Below are positions 35,328 to 47,831 of a stretch of DNA of 64,000 nt, piece by piece. The translations under genes and the position numbers were made by a program. The notes beneath the pieces are model-generated. The model had not been told where the DNA came from, searched no databases, and was given only the letters and a program-made list of their open reading frames with translations. Origin of the DNA: Floccularia luteovirens (lineage: Eukaryota; Basidiomycota; Agaricomycetes; Agaricales; Squamanitaceae); the NCBI GenBank assembly GCA_009739215.1, contig VSJF01000008.1:434001-498000 (forward strand). The letters run 5' to 3'. The number at the start of each line of letters is the position of its first letter. The stretch's first letter is position 1.

Positions 35328-38300
35328 CCCCGAATTTCTGACAGTAGCCGCAATACCCATGACAGGAGTCTGGGTCATAATTGATCTCCGGGCACACGTT
35401 TCGCAGCACAAACTTCTATCTTTGCGGCAGGAGGTCCCACCGGACACAGTTGCCTGCTGTCTTCTCTTGATTGTCCGGGACTTCTAAAACAAACAAAAGC
35501 ACACATAAGGACAAGGATTGGTCGCAAGAATTCTTTTAGGACTTGAAGCTTAAACTTTTGCTAATTCATGCTAATTCCAGTTTATATAACCTGTAATGCA
35601 GATAAGTAGGATCTTTCATCAATGTGGATACGTAAACGTAACTTCTGAGTTAGCCAGGAGATTTTTGCATCCCTACATTCCGTAATACACCTTTCTCATA
35701 AAATCTCTGAACCCTTCAACAAGATTTCCCTCCCCACCGGCACTTTGTATGCTCGTTTTCAATACAAAAAAATTCGGATACCGGCGCGAAATCGACATAA
35801 TGTTCAGGGAATAAAGGGTCTACAAAGACCCTTACTCACAATCCATATGGGTGGCCGGCGGCTGTACCGTTATATTTTCATCTTGCACACCCCCCATCGC
35901 CATCACCAGGTTCATGCGGCGGCAGGAAGAGTATTGCGTTGATTTATGTGGCCTTTACTTCTTTATCTGAAGTATACTCAATTTAGCCCTTACCTATTCG
36001 TGGAGCAACATGGATCCTTGTGGGTTATCTGGCGAAATCCAAATTCCATACGCATTTTTTTCATTGTTGGGACGTTTACCAGGAACATTGCTCGTTGCTC
36101 AGCAGTTAGACTCGGGTAATTGAATTGATGTCGAAAAAACAAACATACGACACTTTTGTTCGTTTATTGCAATTTTGGGGGCGCCGGACCGGCAAGAGTT
36201 TTTTAGACATGACAATGACAAGAATAGGAAGTCTGCACCTACTGACTCCGCCGCCGATATATACAGCAGAGCTCGCTTTTTTTTCTCACAGCAGCAATCT
36301 CAGGCAAGTTCGGTTCCTCCGCCTCACATTTTAAAGTTGGCAGCCTGACTTGCCAATGTAGGCGACTGAAAATATCCTTATGGTATCTAACCCACGTAGA
36401 AGCTCAACGCGTCGTAATTACATGTCAACCTCTGAAGATTACAAACGAAACCCGAAGTACCACAGGCTAAGGCCAGGGGAACACACATGATAAGTAGATG
36501 CACGATGCACCTTGTGACGTGATGTATATATTTATTTCAATATCTTGCTTTCGAACTCACAAGCATAATGCGAGAATCACCCACAACCAGTAGAACACTC
36601 TGTCGCCGATGATAACAGCAATTTATTTTCTATCAACTTCCACTGCAGGTTTTGAGAAAAATAAGATAGAATTCGAAGAATGATTCAAAGAAAGTCTATG
36701 GAATGGAAGGCACAAAAGAAATTAAAGAAGTAGGTTATCATGGAATGAAGTATTTGGCTTTACCTGTGCTGTCGAGCCTGAGGGTACTACTATAATTGAA
36801 TCATGCAGCAAGTTGTGTCCACCCTTTCGCACATTCCAAGATTGGCAATAATACGTTCAGCTTTGGACATTCGTGACAATAGTTTCCGGTGATCGCAGGG
36901 ATGCATGGGAGGCAGGAAACAAAGGAAGCGTTGCGTGATGCTCAGGAAGAACCCAATGTTATCATCTCGCGGGTGTTATCATAATAGCAAGTCTCTCTGA
37001 GTCAGCTGCACACGCACGCACGGTGACGCGTGGGTACTTGAGTCAGCAAGTCGGCTGGGATATTTGGAAGTACATCATGCCCTAAACGCTTACTTACGTC
37101 CTCAATGACGAAGAGCTCTCTGATTCGCCATAGGGCTTATCGCACAAGTATTAAGTCATACAACCACCCTCTTGCTAGAATCCCTGAACAGGATATCCGA
37201 CCCATGATACCGAAAATCGCTTGGAAAAAGGGACCCAATCGGCATCTACTTTTCTTAATATTCGCGGAGTGATCATTTATTTGCTTTGTTTCAATCTTGC
37301 TAGGTGTGGACCTTACCCTACACCCTTAGTATGTAAACGACTTGCGACTCGGGAATCGATATCGAGGGTGCATCTTTCATCTGGAGAAAGCGCAAATTAT
37401 ACGTATAATAACCCGATATGTCGTGTATTCCGCACCGGTACCAATGATAAGCTGATATGTACTCGTGACAACCCATCACACGCGTTCGCAAATCGCGGTT
37501 GCGAGCCCATAATACTTGAAGTTGCCAAGGTGAAAAACTAGCGGCCTTTTGTGCTTGGTCGGTGATCAAGATGCAAATCAAACCCTGGAGCCTTGTACAA
37601 AGGAAATTTAGTGTTCCCCGAGGTAGCAGATCACTTTCACCTCCATATAATTTCTTCCGGAATTTCTTATGCTTGGTATACGGATGTGGATTCGAATCAC
37701 TCCTTGATATTATGATTAAGATTATTACGCGGATCTAATGGGCACGAGTATTGGAGCGCTCGGGATTGAAATAAAAGAACGGCGTAAATAGCTGGAACAC
37801 ACTCCAGGTGTAATTCCAGGTGTAACTTGTAGGTCCAGGTACTTTCGTAGCATCGCGTGATCGGTCAGCACTTGGGTACTTGAATAATAATCAGCGCCGC
37901 TACCCCCCTCATGACCTGATTCATTTTCTTTACGGTGCAAGCATGCCAAGGGGTATAACTAAATGGCAGACAATCCTGTTTAATTCCGATAATATGCGTG
38001 CTTTTCATTCGACTTGGATTTCCGGAGATAATGAGAACAATCTCGACGCGTGGGGCTCACATGGTAGTTAAAACTATTCTCCCGAAACGTCATTTACAAA
38101 ACCCATACTAGTCTTTTTCGACAAGTTTTGCTTGAATGACATACCAAATACTCGCAGGCCAAAATTAGGAAATTTCATGAACCCCAGTATATGCATGGCT
38201 GCGCACAAAATAGCCCCCGTGTTAATGATGGGTTCCTGCTTTTCGCGCACTTGTCACCCCTTGAAAGTATTTCCAAGTGTTTAGTCCATGTTATCTCACG

Positions 38301-41300
38301 CACAGATTTTGTACATACACACACTCAATTGTTGCTCCAACAGAAGTTCCCAACAGGTGACATAAACTAAGTATGAGAGTTGATGTAAGTAACCTGTGCT
38401 CATGTCTTCTATGCAATCCAATTGGCCGGGATACATACATAAGTGAAAGTTGATCATAAAGGAGATAGATAAATAAACCCCATCAGAGAGAAAGTAGAAA
38501 GCACCTGGCAACGCACAGGAATAATTCCTCTTGGGATTTAGATTCAGTTCAGGTCCCAGTTAAAATATTGAATAACCGTTTGTTGGTGAGTCCTCGGAAC
38601 AGACTACATATGAGCATTAGACGCGAGTGCCCGCGTACTGTATACGCTGGGTTACCTTGAGCGGCGTTTTGTTTTTGTTATTAGCCTCAGTCTAAAAACA
38701 GGACTGATTGTATGGTGGTTAATACACAGCCTCTATGTGATCATCGAGGGATACTCTGTTTGCTTCCGTCAAAGAATACAAGTCAAAGGCTCATGCACAT
38801 GCCCGGTCATATGAATTCGATTGCACCAAGCCTTAACCGTGCCGTCTCCGTATGTCCAAGCTCCGAATTGACAGGCAGGTCATTGCTGCCTTTCAAATAT
38901 CCATATGCGTCCATGGGTGTTGCCGCCGGCACATGACCAATGCACTCCATACAGTATTATATTTGGCTCACACAGATGTTGTAGACCTATATAGTATTGG
39001 TGCGAGCAAACCCACCTTAACTCAAGTCAACTAATATATAGACTGAAGATATAATATCGGACTAACCCTTACCAAAACTATCAGAACTTTGTCGTGAGTC
39101 CTCGGTCCCCGCGCACACTCTACAATATGGCATGTATTTGCTCCAACTCGATGTTGGGTGTTTCGACTTGCGAAGACAACACTTTACTTCGGGAAGTATA
39201 GGTTCCTAAAATCATCACCAATCCCCGTAAACCATATTTTGCCGTGCGGGTTAAATGCGCGATATCTATAGGCCCATAGGCGGCTGTGAATGGCGACGCA
39301 GTATCAGCACGACACCTCTCTTGTGTATGTCACGGTGGATGAGCGGGTAAAAGTAGGCGCGCGCATATTAATCTGTCAAGGGGCGGTATTAGGATGAACG
39401 CCAGTCCAGTCAACAACACTAGGCCACGACGGTGGAGAAGAGTGATGTTATATTTTATACAAATGCAGTCATGCAGGTCCCGTGAGCCTAAACTCTTTAT
39501 AGATGAACAATATGTATGTTGGCATCACCCGGACTCGTCCAGTCACCTCCAACAAAATTCCTTCGATTCCGTATTAGGGTCACAAATCACGGACCATGGA
39601 TCACAATGCCGTTATTACTGATTCAAGAGTATACACCACGTTTCGGTTCGCAGACAATAGTGGCTATTTCTTGACATTGACAGCAGCGGCGGAAATACGC
39701 TGATTCGTGGGGTTGGGCGCTTCGTGGACATTCATGGGATTGTCGAACACTGGTGGATGTGACAGTTGTGGACGGGTGTATGATGCATGAATTGCTGAGG
39801 TCATTCAGTAATGGCGTTTTCACTCACGCGTATGTTTAACTTTTGACGACGTCTACAAAGTTCTATAACTCGTAGCTTCCGGGTATGATGGCCTTTAAGG
39901 GAGGCGGATGTAGGGGCAGGGCCCACTAGCGTGACCTGCTAGGTGAAGCTGGAGGTATGATGATCGTCTCTGATTTTACCCCAATCTTGATGGTGGTTGA
40001 CATGCCCCATGTGTTCTAGGTGAACCTCTCGCCCTCTGCCCTTCAGCAAACATCTCCCTTCTCCGCTTCTGAAATCTGGAAACCGACACACTTCGAAAAA
40101 CGCTAAAAAGATACGAGGGGTGCGACCCAGAGAAGATTCCATTTCAAGCATGTGCCATATCTAATTTATCAATTATCAGGATCATTAATGCGCAGCATCA
40201 AAGCAACAAGTGCCCAGGTTCGATGCATGCAGTTCACAGGCAAGTTGTTATAACCACAGATTGACCTCTAAGGATATGTCGCCGAGGTGCCATGAGAGTC
40301 CGGGGCCTTTGTACATACGAGTGGGGTGGGTACATGCTATCAAAGTGGTCGTCTGACACCTTCATCTGAAGTGTCTTCTTCTAGTTCCCCATGCTAGAAT
40401 TACTTTTTGAACTTTGTTCGTGTCGGTCTTCGTCTGCGTGCTCGGTTTCATGTCTCTTCTGCTTATGTGAGGGGTAGAAGGTGTCCAAATGTACAGTTTG
40501 TTTTCACAGACTATTGAACCTGTGGCAGTCTGCATTCGACAATGTGCGGACCTTCTTCCTGAGCCGATCGCGTAAATGCAAGCTGTAACAAAACAAATTC
40601 AAAAAAAAACAAACCTGATTACTAATTTTTAAAGAACCTGTACATAAACAGCAGGTCGGACCCGAGGGACAGGAGATTTAGTTGACATGGGTTGTTTAAG
40701 CAGAATGAATGTATGAGCTCACCTTTGCTGGGCAATGTCACTACAATGACGACTGTAGGAAAAGAGTTCTTGCGTCGAAATTTGATTGTGTATGTAGAAA
40801 TTTTGTTTCTCATGAAAATATGCTATTGAATGCAAGGTTCCTTTAGCAACCTAAGCTCGGGCAGGCTCCTCAATAGACGGGAGTGCCGAAGATGAAGGAA
40901 ATCCGAAACAGGAACCAAATATTTCGGAATTAGATATCATTTACTATCTTTATTTTTATCTTTAATTTTTTTTCACAAAATCCGGAGGTGGAGGAATTTC
41001 TCGTGGAGCAAGCAAAACGGAATCAACTTGGGCGGAAGTAGAACAACGGAAGTATAGTTCCTACTCCACACCAGGCACGATGTACGTCGTTGCGCGATAT
41101 GTACGAACGAAAGTGGCCAAGAAGGATGGCCAAGGCACGGTGAAGAAGGGTGTTTCCTACACCTAAGCAACGCACGCGGAAACAGGGAATGCATGGTTGC
41201 CGCGTGGAATTGTAGCAAATATATGGAGCACCTATGTCCCATTAATTGTAAAATAATATTGGCAACACATTGTATAAATGGTTTCTCAAAAGCGCGGATG

Positions 41301-41933
41301 CAAGCCAACTCGGGGTCGTTCTCAGTACACACATCTGCCTCTACCAGGATCGTGTAACAGATCACCCTCCATAGTAATTCGTTCACCATATTTGCACCTG
41401 GGTATCCGTGGACTACCATGGAAAAATGTGGATCATCAATAAAACTGGGTGGAGGTTGATCATGATCATAATCACGAAATATTGACCAATTTCAGGTGGG
41501 AATTTTGTATCAGGGAACATGAAACGATGGTTACAAGTGATTTTATAATTAGGGCCTTAGCCCACACTTGTCGTTGCGATTTGCACACTTGATTTTGGCA
41601 GATTATAAATACCTGAGATTCGGAGGGGTGCAAAAAAAATTTAGAGTTGTGACGAAAAACGTGACTCCGATCACAATGATACTTATTATACATTGACAAA
41701 ATGATCTAATAACCTGAAATTCAAAAAAAAAATCAATTCACTCATTTAAGGTCAGGCTATATCAAAATCTACCCAACAAGCCGAACAGCCCAGAGTCTAC
41801 ATGATATATCCACTTACGTGACAACCTGGCCCTTAGTGTTCCCCGTTCACTTCAGACACAGCATCAGACGAATGAATGAGCAAATACCCAAAACCCAAGG
41901 GATGTCATTGTGCAATATACATGTACAAATGAT
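35328..41933. other. 6.6-kb gene-poor region
   Basis: I find no gene that can be supported. Open frames here (for example 37221-37541 plus, 40973-41419 minus, 39939-40151 minus) are short, overlap on both strands and show no family motif or coherent intron chain. Nor are terminal repeats or transposon domains evident. Old decayed sequence is possible. Confidence 0.4.
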
Positions 41934-42732
41934 CTATGAGTGACTACCTAGATAGATATTAAAGTCCCGACCGAGAAAATATGCTAAGGATATGATGAGA
42001 TCGCAAAATATGAGGATGAGTGCCAAGGAAAGGAGAAGGAACAGAGACGGCGGAAAATGAGGACAACCGAGAAGACCAGAGATGATGCAAATTAGGAGAG
42101 AGAACAGTATGCCCAAGTCTATGTGGAAGCGAGATGCAGATTGAGAGACGCTTGAAAGGTAAGCAGGAATGAAGAGCGATGATAGCGGTGTCGAATTCGA
42201 AGAAAGAAATGCCGCCGGAGGGGCGTAGAATTTTGTGCCGAAACTAGCGGCTATGCTGAGGACAGAGATAGCGATAGAAAGATAAACATGAGTGAACCAC
42301 TCGAACGGAAAAGGCAGGCCCGTTCAAGATTGGTATTTTGATTTCTAATAAAAGAAATGGTATATTAGCAATACAGAACAATAAAAGCTACGCGTTAATG
42401 GGACGTACCGGTCTTTTCATCATCACAGTAGAGGGGTCCGGAGATTGTGGACTTGCTGGGACGAGGTAGACGGGGGTCGGAGGTTGATTTTGTGATGCTT
42501 GTGAAGAAGCATTGTTAGAGAGAGCCTTTTGGAGCTTTAGACGAAGGTTAGAGAGAGGTTGAACGGAAGAAGGATAGAAAAGTACCTTTGCCTGGCTCTC
42601 TGCAGCGCGTTGTGCATACATAGAGGGGTGGATAGAGACATTTTGCATGCTGGTTGCGTGTGGTAAAGAGTGTAGGGAGGAAGAAACGCTTGGGAAAGCG
42701 ATGAGGTTAGCAGGAGCAGCGGCCTTGTTCAT
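41934..42732 (-). CDS. Hypothetical multi-TM protein (229 aa)
   Basis: Exon 1 is 42732-42409 and exon 2 is 42299-41934, joined in frame across a 109-nt GT-AG intron (donor GTACGT, acceptor TTCGAG), giving 229 residues; the family is not recognised. Residues 1-108 are Ser/Pro/Gln-rich and polar, beginning MNKAAAPANLIAFPSVSSSL. Exon 2 supplies hydrophobic segments WFTHVYLSIAISVLSIAASF, IDLGILFSLLICIISGLLGC and PSLFLLLSLALILIFCDLII, ending NIYLGSHS. A TATAAAT box on the same strand about 59 bp upstream of the ATG supports the start. Without splicing, exon 1 runs into a stop after about 114 aa; the spliced version is preferred because exon 2 is open in the correct phase and looks like protein. 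Confidence 0.55.
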
Positions 42733-42790
42733 TGTAGAATGAGCCAGAGCAAGGATGAGATGTGAGGAGGAAGGGAAAAAAAGGGAGGCG

Positions 42791-42797
42791 ATTTATA
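42791..42797 (-). promoter_or_regulatory. TATA box of the 229-aa membrane protein gene
   Basis: Read on the minus strand this is TATAAAT, 59 bp before the ATG at 42732, a typical fungal core-promoter spacing. Confidence 0.5.
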
Positions 42798-45700
42798 GGA
42801 CATGGGTAACCGCATGGACGCGTGACAGGACAAGCCAATCTTCGGAGGGGATCTGGAGTAGCAAGGATGTGACATCGCGTGGTCACACTGTGACGGAGGA
42901 TGAGTCGCTGCTGAGATGAGATCGATCGAGCATCGCCTAATTCATTTCATCTCAATTTTGTGATGGACGATATATTAATAATAATAATAATTTTAAATAC
43001 TAGTCCTTTATCTTTTTGGGGTGCTTTTTTGCTTCTTATCTAATCCCCATTCCCCTCTCTCCCTGCATCCCTACTACTCTCTGCCCCTCCTCCGAGTCCA
43101 GCCGCCCTGCCATACTCTTCCTGCTTTGTATCCGATCAGGCCCTTTCGTCTGATAACGATATGTCCTGTATCTGTATCTACTATTCCTGATGGCCGCAGC
43201 CTCCTGCTCACCGCCCCCCCAAAAATGTTATTAGTCCTAGTTCACTTAGTGTATTTTTTTATAGCCGTTCTCACATCTAACCTTACTATCTCTACCATGG
43301 TATCATGTTTTCCACCTTTTGCTTTGCCTCTGAGTTACTTGGGGTTCTATCTTATCTTACACTGCCTCAAATGCCTCGAGCTTTCACTACTTTCATCTTA
43401 TTCAAGGGTTGCGATCACCTACTGTCCTCTTGTAGCTTCACCGTCTCCACGTTAATTGAAGTATGACAGGTAGTGACGGCAATTCTCGAAAATTCAAGAT
43501 ATCATCATCCATGAGCTGTGGAACCTGGTTTACCTCAATGATCGATACGACAGCCATTAATACTTGATATCGATTGAATATCAAAGGAAATGCCTTACCA
43601 TACACTACCACGCTTTGCCACGCCTTCTTCAGCCTTGCGGCGCCGAATACACGATGCTAAATAGGCTGTGCAACCAAGTGCCTCATGCATGGTTCAGGCA
43701 TGACGCTCTGTTTTCGCATGCGTTCATAATCACGGTGCTCCGTTTTCTGCTATTCGACCTTTGTTTGCAATGAGAAAAATCCTTAGATGAATTGACGATC
43801 TATGGAAATTAAAAGACACCCACGTGCATCCTTATATGTTCATTGCCGTCGTCCCAGATGTTCTCTAGCCAATGGCTAATGGTCCCCAGTCAGACCAATG
43901 ATACACATATTACACTTCATTTCATCTACGGGGTCCCATTTCATTCAAACGTGATTCAAAGCAACCAATAACATTCGAGTCTCAACTTGATGAAAAAATC
44001 GGGAATATCCAGATTCCACTTGCAAATCCATGGACCAACCAGGGATCGTACCCTTCAACTCGTAGTACTCATACCTTACGACATGTGTATAACCATTTCA
44101 AGTTGTCGGACTCTGTGTCGAACTGAATCGTGGTTTAAGGCAGGATGTGAAAGATGGAAAACTTTAACAAGAGCGGCGACACCTTATTCAAACTCTAAAC
44201 TCACATACATCAATCCCGGATTCTTTCTGGTATGTTCTTAAATTCCCACCCAGTCACCTAATTTTCACCCACCCATTCAATTACATCGGCTCAATGTCGT
44301 CCCAGTGATCTAGCTCTAGCGTGCCTCTTTCCTTCTCAACGACACGGAGGCAGTGCCTTTTTGGCACTCAAGGTATATTATACCCACACTCATCAAGATC
44401 CATCATCATCGGTTAACAGTAGGCCTAGTTCTCTGCAACCTGTCTATTGCTCACTTCCCTCATTGTTTCTTATTCCTTTGGAAAATCGGCCGAAATCCGT
44501 TTATCCGCAGAGCATTCAAACGCACGGAGTCCAAGGACACTAACATGCGTCTTTCTATCACATTTCAAACTTACGTTCAAAGTCGTAATTCAGATTTTAT
44601 GACTCAGATCTTACGAAAGCCTAAAATCTATTGCTCAGCGTCATTTTTTTTTTCAGATGACGTTTCGCATAAAGTGCTCTTCAAGTCATTGATGATGCAG
44701 AAATGACCGAATATTAATATCCGTTCCATTCAAAACTTACTTTGTGAACGTGAGTCATCTTTGGATTCCTCTTATAACCTCCTACGTCGCTTTCGTATAC
44801 ATGCTAAGCTAAGTTTAGTGTAACGACAAAAAGGCTCCGCACGCCATCTTAAGTTCAAGCCATATTGCCCGAAAGCTCTTGGATTTACGAAACACAATGA
44901 TCATCAACCTATTTCTGGGCCTTTACTGTCTTCTCTTGGGGTCTTCTCCTCTGTAAATGCGATTCTCTCCTTTTGTATTCCTTGAGGAAACGTCATCGGA
45001 TCCAATGTTGGATATCAATACATCCCGGCAATCCGACTCAAGTGACCATAGAAAATATTTTGGAGCAGTTTACACTGGCTGAGGCTTTTTCCGGCTACTG
45101 TTGGGATTCACGATTCGGATCCCATGCTCAGGCCCTCGCTGCGGATGCGAGTCATTCGCCAGAGGCCAGAAGTGGGTCAAGGGAACTACACGCATCTCCA
45201 AGCTATTTAGAAGAAAATGTTGAATCATACCCACGAATCCTGCTTACTCGGCGATTTCGTTATAACCTTATAGACACCTTCAGGTTCCATACGACATGTT
45301 AGGATCGATAAAGACTCAGATAGCAGAGTCCCAAAACCCGGTTGGTATTCTAAAACATGTGTGATGCAAAATATGTTATGTTGCGTAACCCAAATCCGAG
45401 GGGAAGAAGATACTCATCGGACGCGCAATGTGGTCAGGTGTCCCGTCGTCACAGCTGAGATCCATCAAGAATCAGACAATTACCAAGGCCATGTCGAACA
45501 TCAAGCCGCTACGTATCACCGTGTGATTGTAACTCCCCAGGAACTTCTGTTGCCGCAGAACTGGGTTGAATCTAGTCGCTCTCGGAGAGGATCAGTATTC
45601 CGTTGTAAACGGCGCGGTGTGTTGTGGCTTCCTGTGTCGCCCTCCCTGCTGTCAACACATGTGCCACACTATGATTCCCTCTCAGTGGGAGTCACTGGGC

Positions 45701-46167
45701 GGTAATAGAGTGGCCTACGACGGCATTTCTTTAATGTATCCCGTTCACAACCAGCTGCCAAGACATTACACTTGTCCTATAGGCTACCTCTCAAATTACC
45801 ATTCGGGCATTTGTAATCTCTGAAGGGTACTGTACAAAGTTTTCATTTGCGTAGTTGTTTCTAGAATCTACAATCAAATTGTGATATGCTTTGTGTGTTG
45901 GTGGGGCGTTCCGCGTTTTACGATATGGGAGGAAGGTCCGATTATGGTGGTATACTTGTAGATACCGAGACGTATATTAACAAAAGTTAAATTGCTCTGT
46001 CGCTTCCTGACGCTCAATGTCGAACAAAAGATACTTTGGTTGAAACAGTTGACGATGGGCCTGAAACCCCACCCCCTGTTTGTCAAAGTGGCATGCTACG
46101 GAGAAAGAAACTTGGTGTGTAAGTGGGATGCCGACTGTTATACGTATGATGAAAGATGCTCCTAGAT
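42798..46167. other. Gene-poor region
   Basis: No supported gene. 43021-43455 is a pyrimidine-rich open frame on the plus strand, probably a composition artefact. The rest contains short open frames on both strands with no recognisable domains. Confidence 0.4.
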
Positions 46168-46491
46168 ATGTTCCTAGAGGTACTATGTGGTATACTAGTC
46201 AGCTGTTTGATATGTGCCAATGAATCCGGTAAGTACCCCATTTCCTATACTAGAATCTAAGTTATGCTAGGACGATGATATCGACATTATAGTCATGTAC
46301 ATTGCAGATTTCATCCCCGATCGATCTATTCAACTTGAATATATAGTACGTTCGAGCGTTGAATTCATAATGTGCATATGTATTAACTTTTTTTTTCTTT
46401 TGAAAAGGATATGCACCTACACGTTGCCCGCGTTAGCCCGAGGAGCGATCGTCGCCTCGAAAATAGTGCAAATCTACGACTCCTTGCATGA
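46168..46491 (+). CDS. Possible small secreted protein (65 aa, weak)
   Basis: Three putative exons (46168-46228, 46293-46345, 46408-46491) with good GT-AG sites and compatible phases would encode 65 residues. The first 20 (MFLEVLCGILVSCLICANES) resemble a signal peptide. The remainder is short, partly basic, and has no cysteine pattern or known motif. The support is only the quality of the two introns and the leader, so chance is a real alternative. Confidence 0.2.
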
Positions 46492-47831
46492 AACTACTTT
46501 ATACAGCTACGATTTGCCTCTTTGTCAGTAAATAAATTAAACTTCCAAGTCAGCTTTCTTCATTGTGTCTTCATGTAAAGATTTTTTTTCCTTCCTCCAC
46601 ATTTCATGAAGATAGAAGATACGATTACCCAGATTTGCTCTGCGCTTTTTAATTCTTCTCAAAAATTTTTCATTTGATGGCCATATGTAATCGGGTTAAT
46701 AAGTTACAAGAAAGGATGTTAACTTACGACAAACTCTTTATGTTCAGCAGCGGATTTCACTAACCAAATCGATACAACGCCCCGAAAAGCAAAAGCCCAT
46801 TTCGAGACTATGTAAGTACTAGGTACTTACTAAACGCCAAATCTGATATAAGCACATGGTAATTAAAAAAAAGAACTGGGGAATCCTGAGTGATGAGGGA
46901 TTTCCGCCTGAGAATAAAAGACCTTGCAAAAAGGGTGTACGTCAAGTGGCAACCATCAGACTGAATTGGTATCCTATGTGAACGGAGCCACCGGGATGAA
47001 GCTGTTATGATGACTTGATAAGAATTACAGAAAACCCTCAGGGCGGTCATTCCTTACTTCCTTGCATGACACTGATCAAGGAAACAACCTGAACAACTTC
47101 GAAACCATAGAGAACACCTCTTAGTTAATTAAGGTTGCCGATCATTTATTTACCCGTTGTACCCATCGTAATACCGAATCGGAATTGTTCGCAACTCGTA
47201 GAACATGAAGGGGTAAAACTCCCCAGTTGGTCAAATCAACTACGGAGAGTAAATATAGACGACCAAACTGATGATCACACTTACCTTTGTTGTGATGAAA
47301 TCATTTGAATCATCTGCATCAAAGGGTTTGCCTGGTTGATTTCCTTTGAAATTCCTGAAACTGATCATGATCACGATCATACAATCCCAACACACCCTAG
47401 CCGCAACACTGCGTATCGTATCGAATTATCCTGCGTAGCGTGAAACTAGGGCCAGTAAGGGTATTGACGGCCGCGAGAAGGACGTACGTGTGGATTCCGT
47501 AGCCTGCACTCATGTAGGACATGCTCCCTTAGGACACGAACCTTAAGATCCGGGTAAGAGACGGCTGCTCCACAGTGTAGTAAAGGCACCATTAGACTTA
47601 GTAAAGCTTCACGTTATCTCTATGGGACGCAGACAGATATTTTTTTTTTGTATACACATCAGGAAGTGCCTTGAGACAAGTCTTGGAATATGACCTCCAG
47701 GGAAAAGGCAACAGCATCTAAATCAAAGATATCCCTATCACTTTATTTTATCCTTCCCTTGATTTATCAATCAGCTGTAGTTGCACGTCGCACAGGACCA
47801 GGAAAAATTTGGTTATCACCCTAGCTCACAT
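46492..47831. other. Intergenic, no gene recognised
   Basis: Spacer downstream of the glycyl-tRNA synthetase gene (which reads toward it). Nothing recognisable apart from poly-T/A runs and a short GATC-rich palindromic patch near 47365-47380. Confidence 0.4.

Noticed and set aside
35257..35487. 76-aa open frame starting MHVNCKILHPL
   Set aside because: Overlaps the last intron and last exon of ATG12 in another frame; the ATG12 reading explains the sequence fully.
37680..37700. GTGGATTCGAATCAC resembling a tRNA B box
   Set aside because: No A box or acceptor/anticodon stems at the right spacing; simply a short palindrome.
40973..41419. 148-aa open frame on the minus strand
   Set aside because: No family resemblance and no splice-linked partner exons; kept only as a remark in the gap entry.
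41455..41480. GATC-rich palindromic patches here and near 47370 as possible terminal repeats
   Set aside because: Too short and not paired with target duplications or any element body.
43021..43455. 144-aa hydrophobic-looking open frame
   Set aside because: The stretch is pyrimidine-rich, which yields Leu/Ser/Pro-rich translations by chance; no start context, introns or family.
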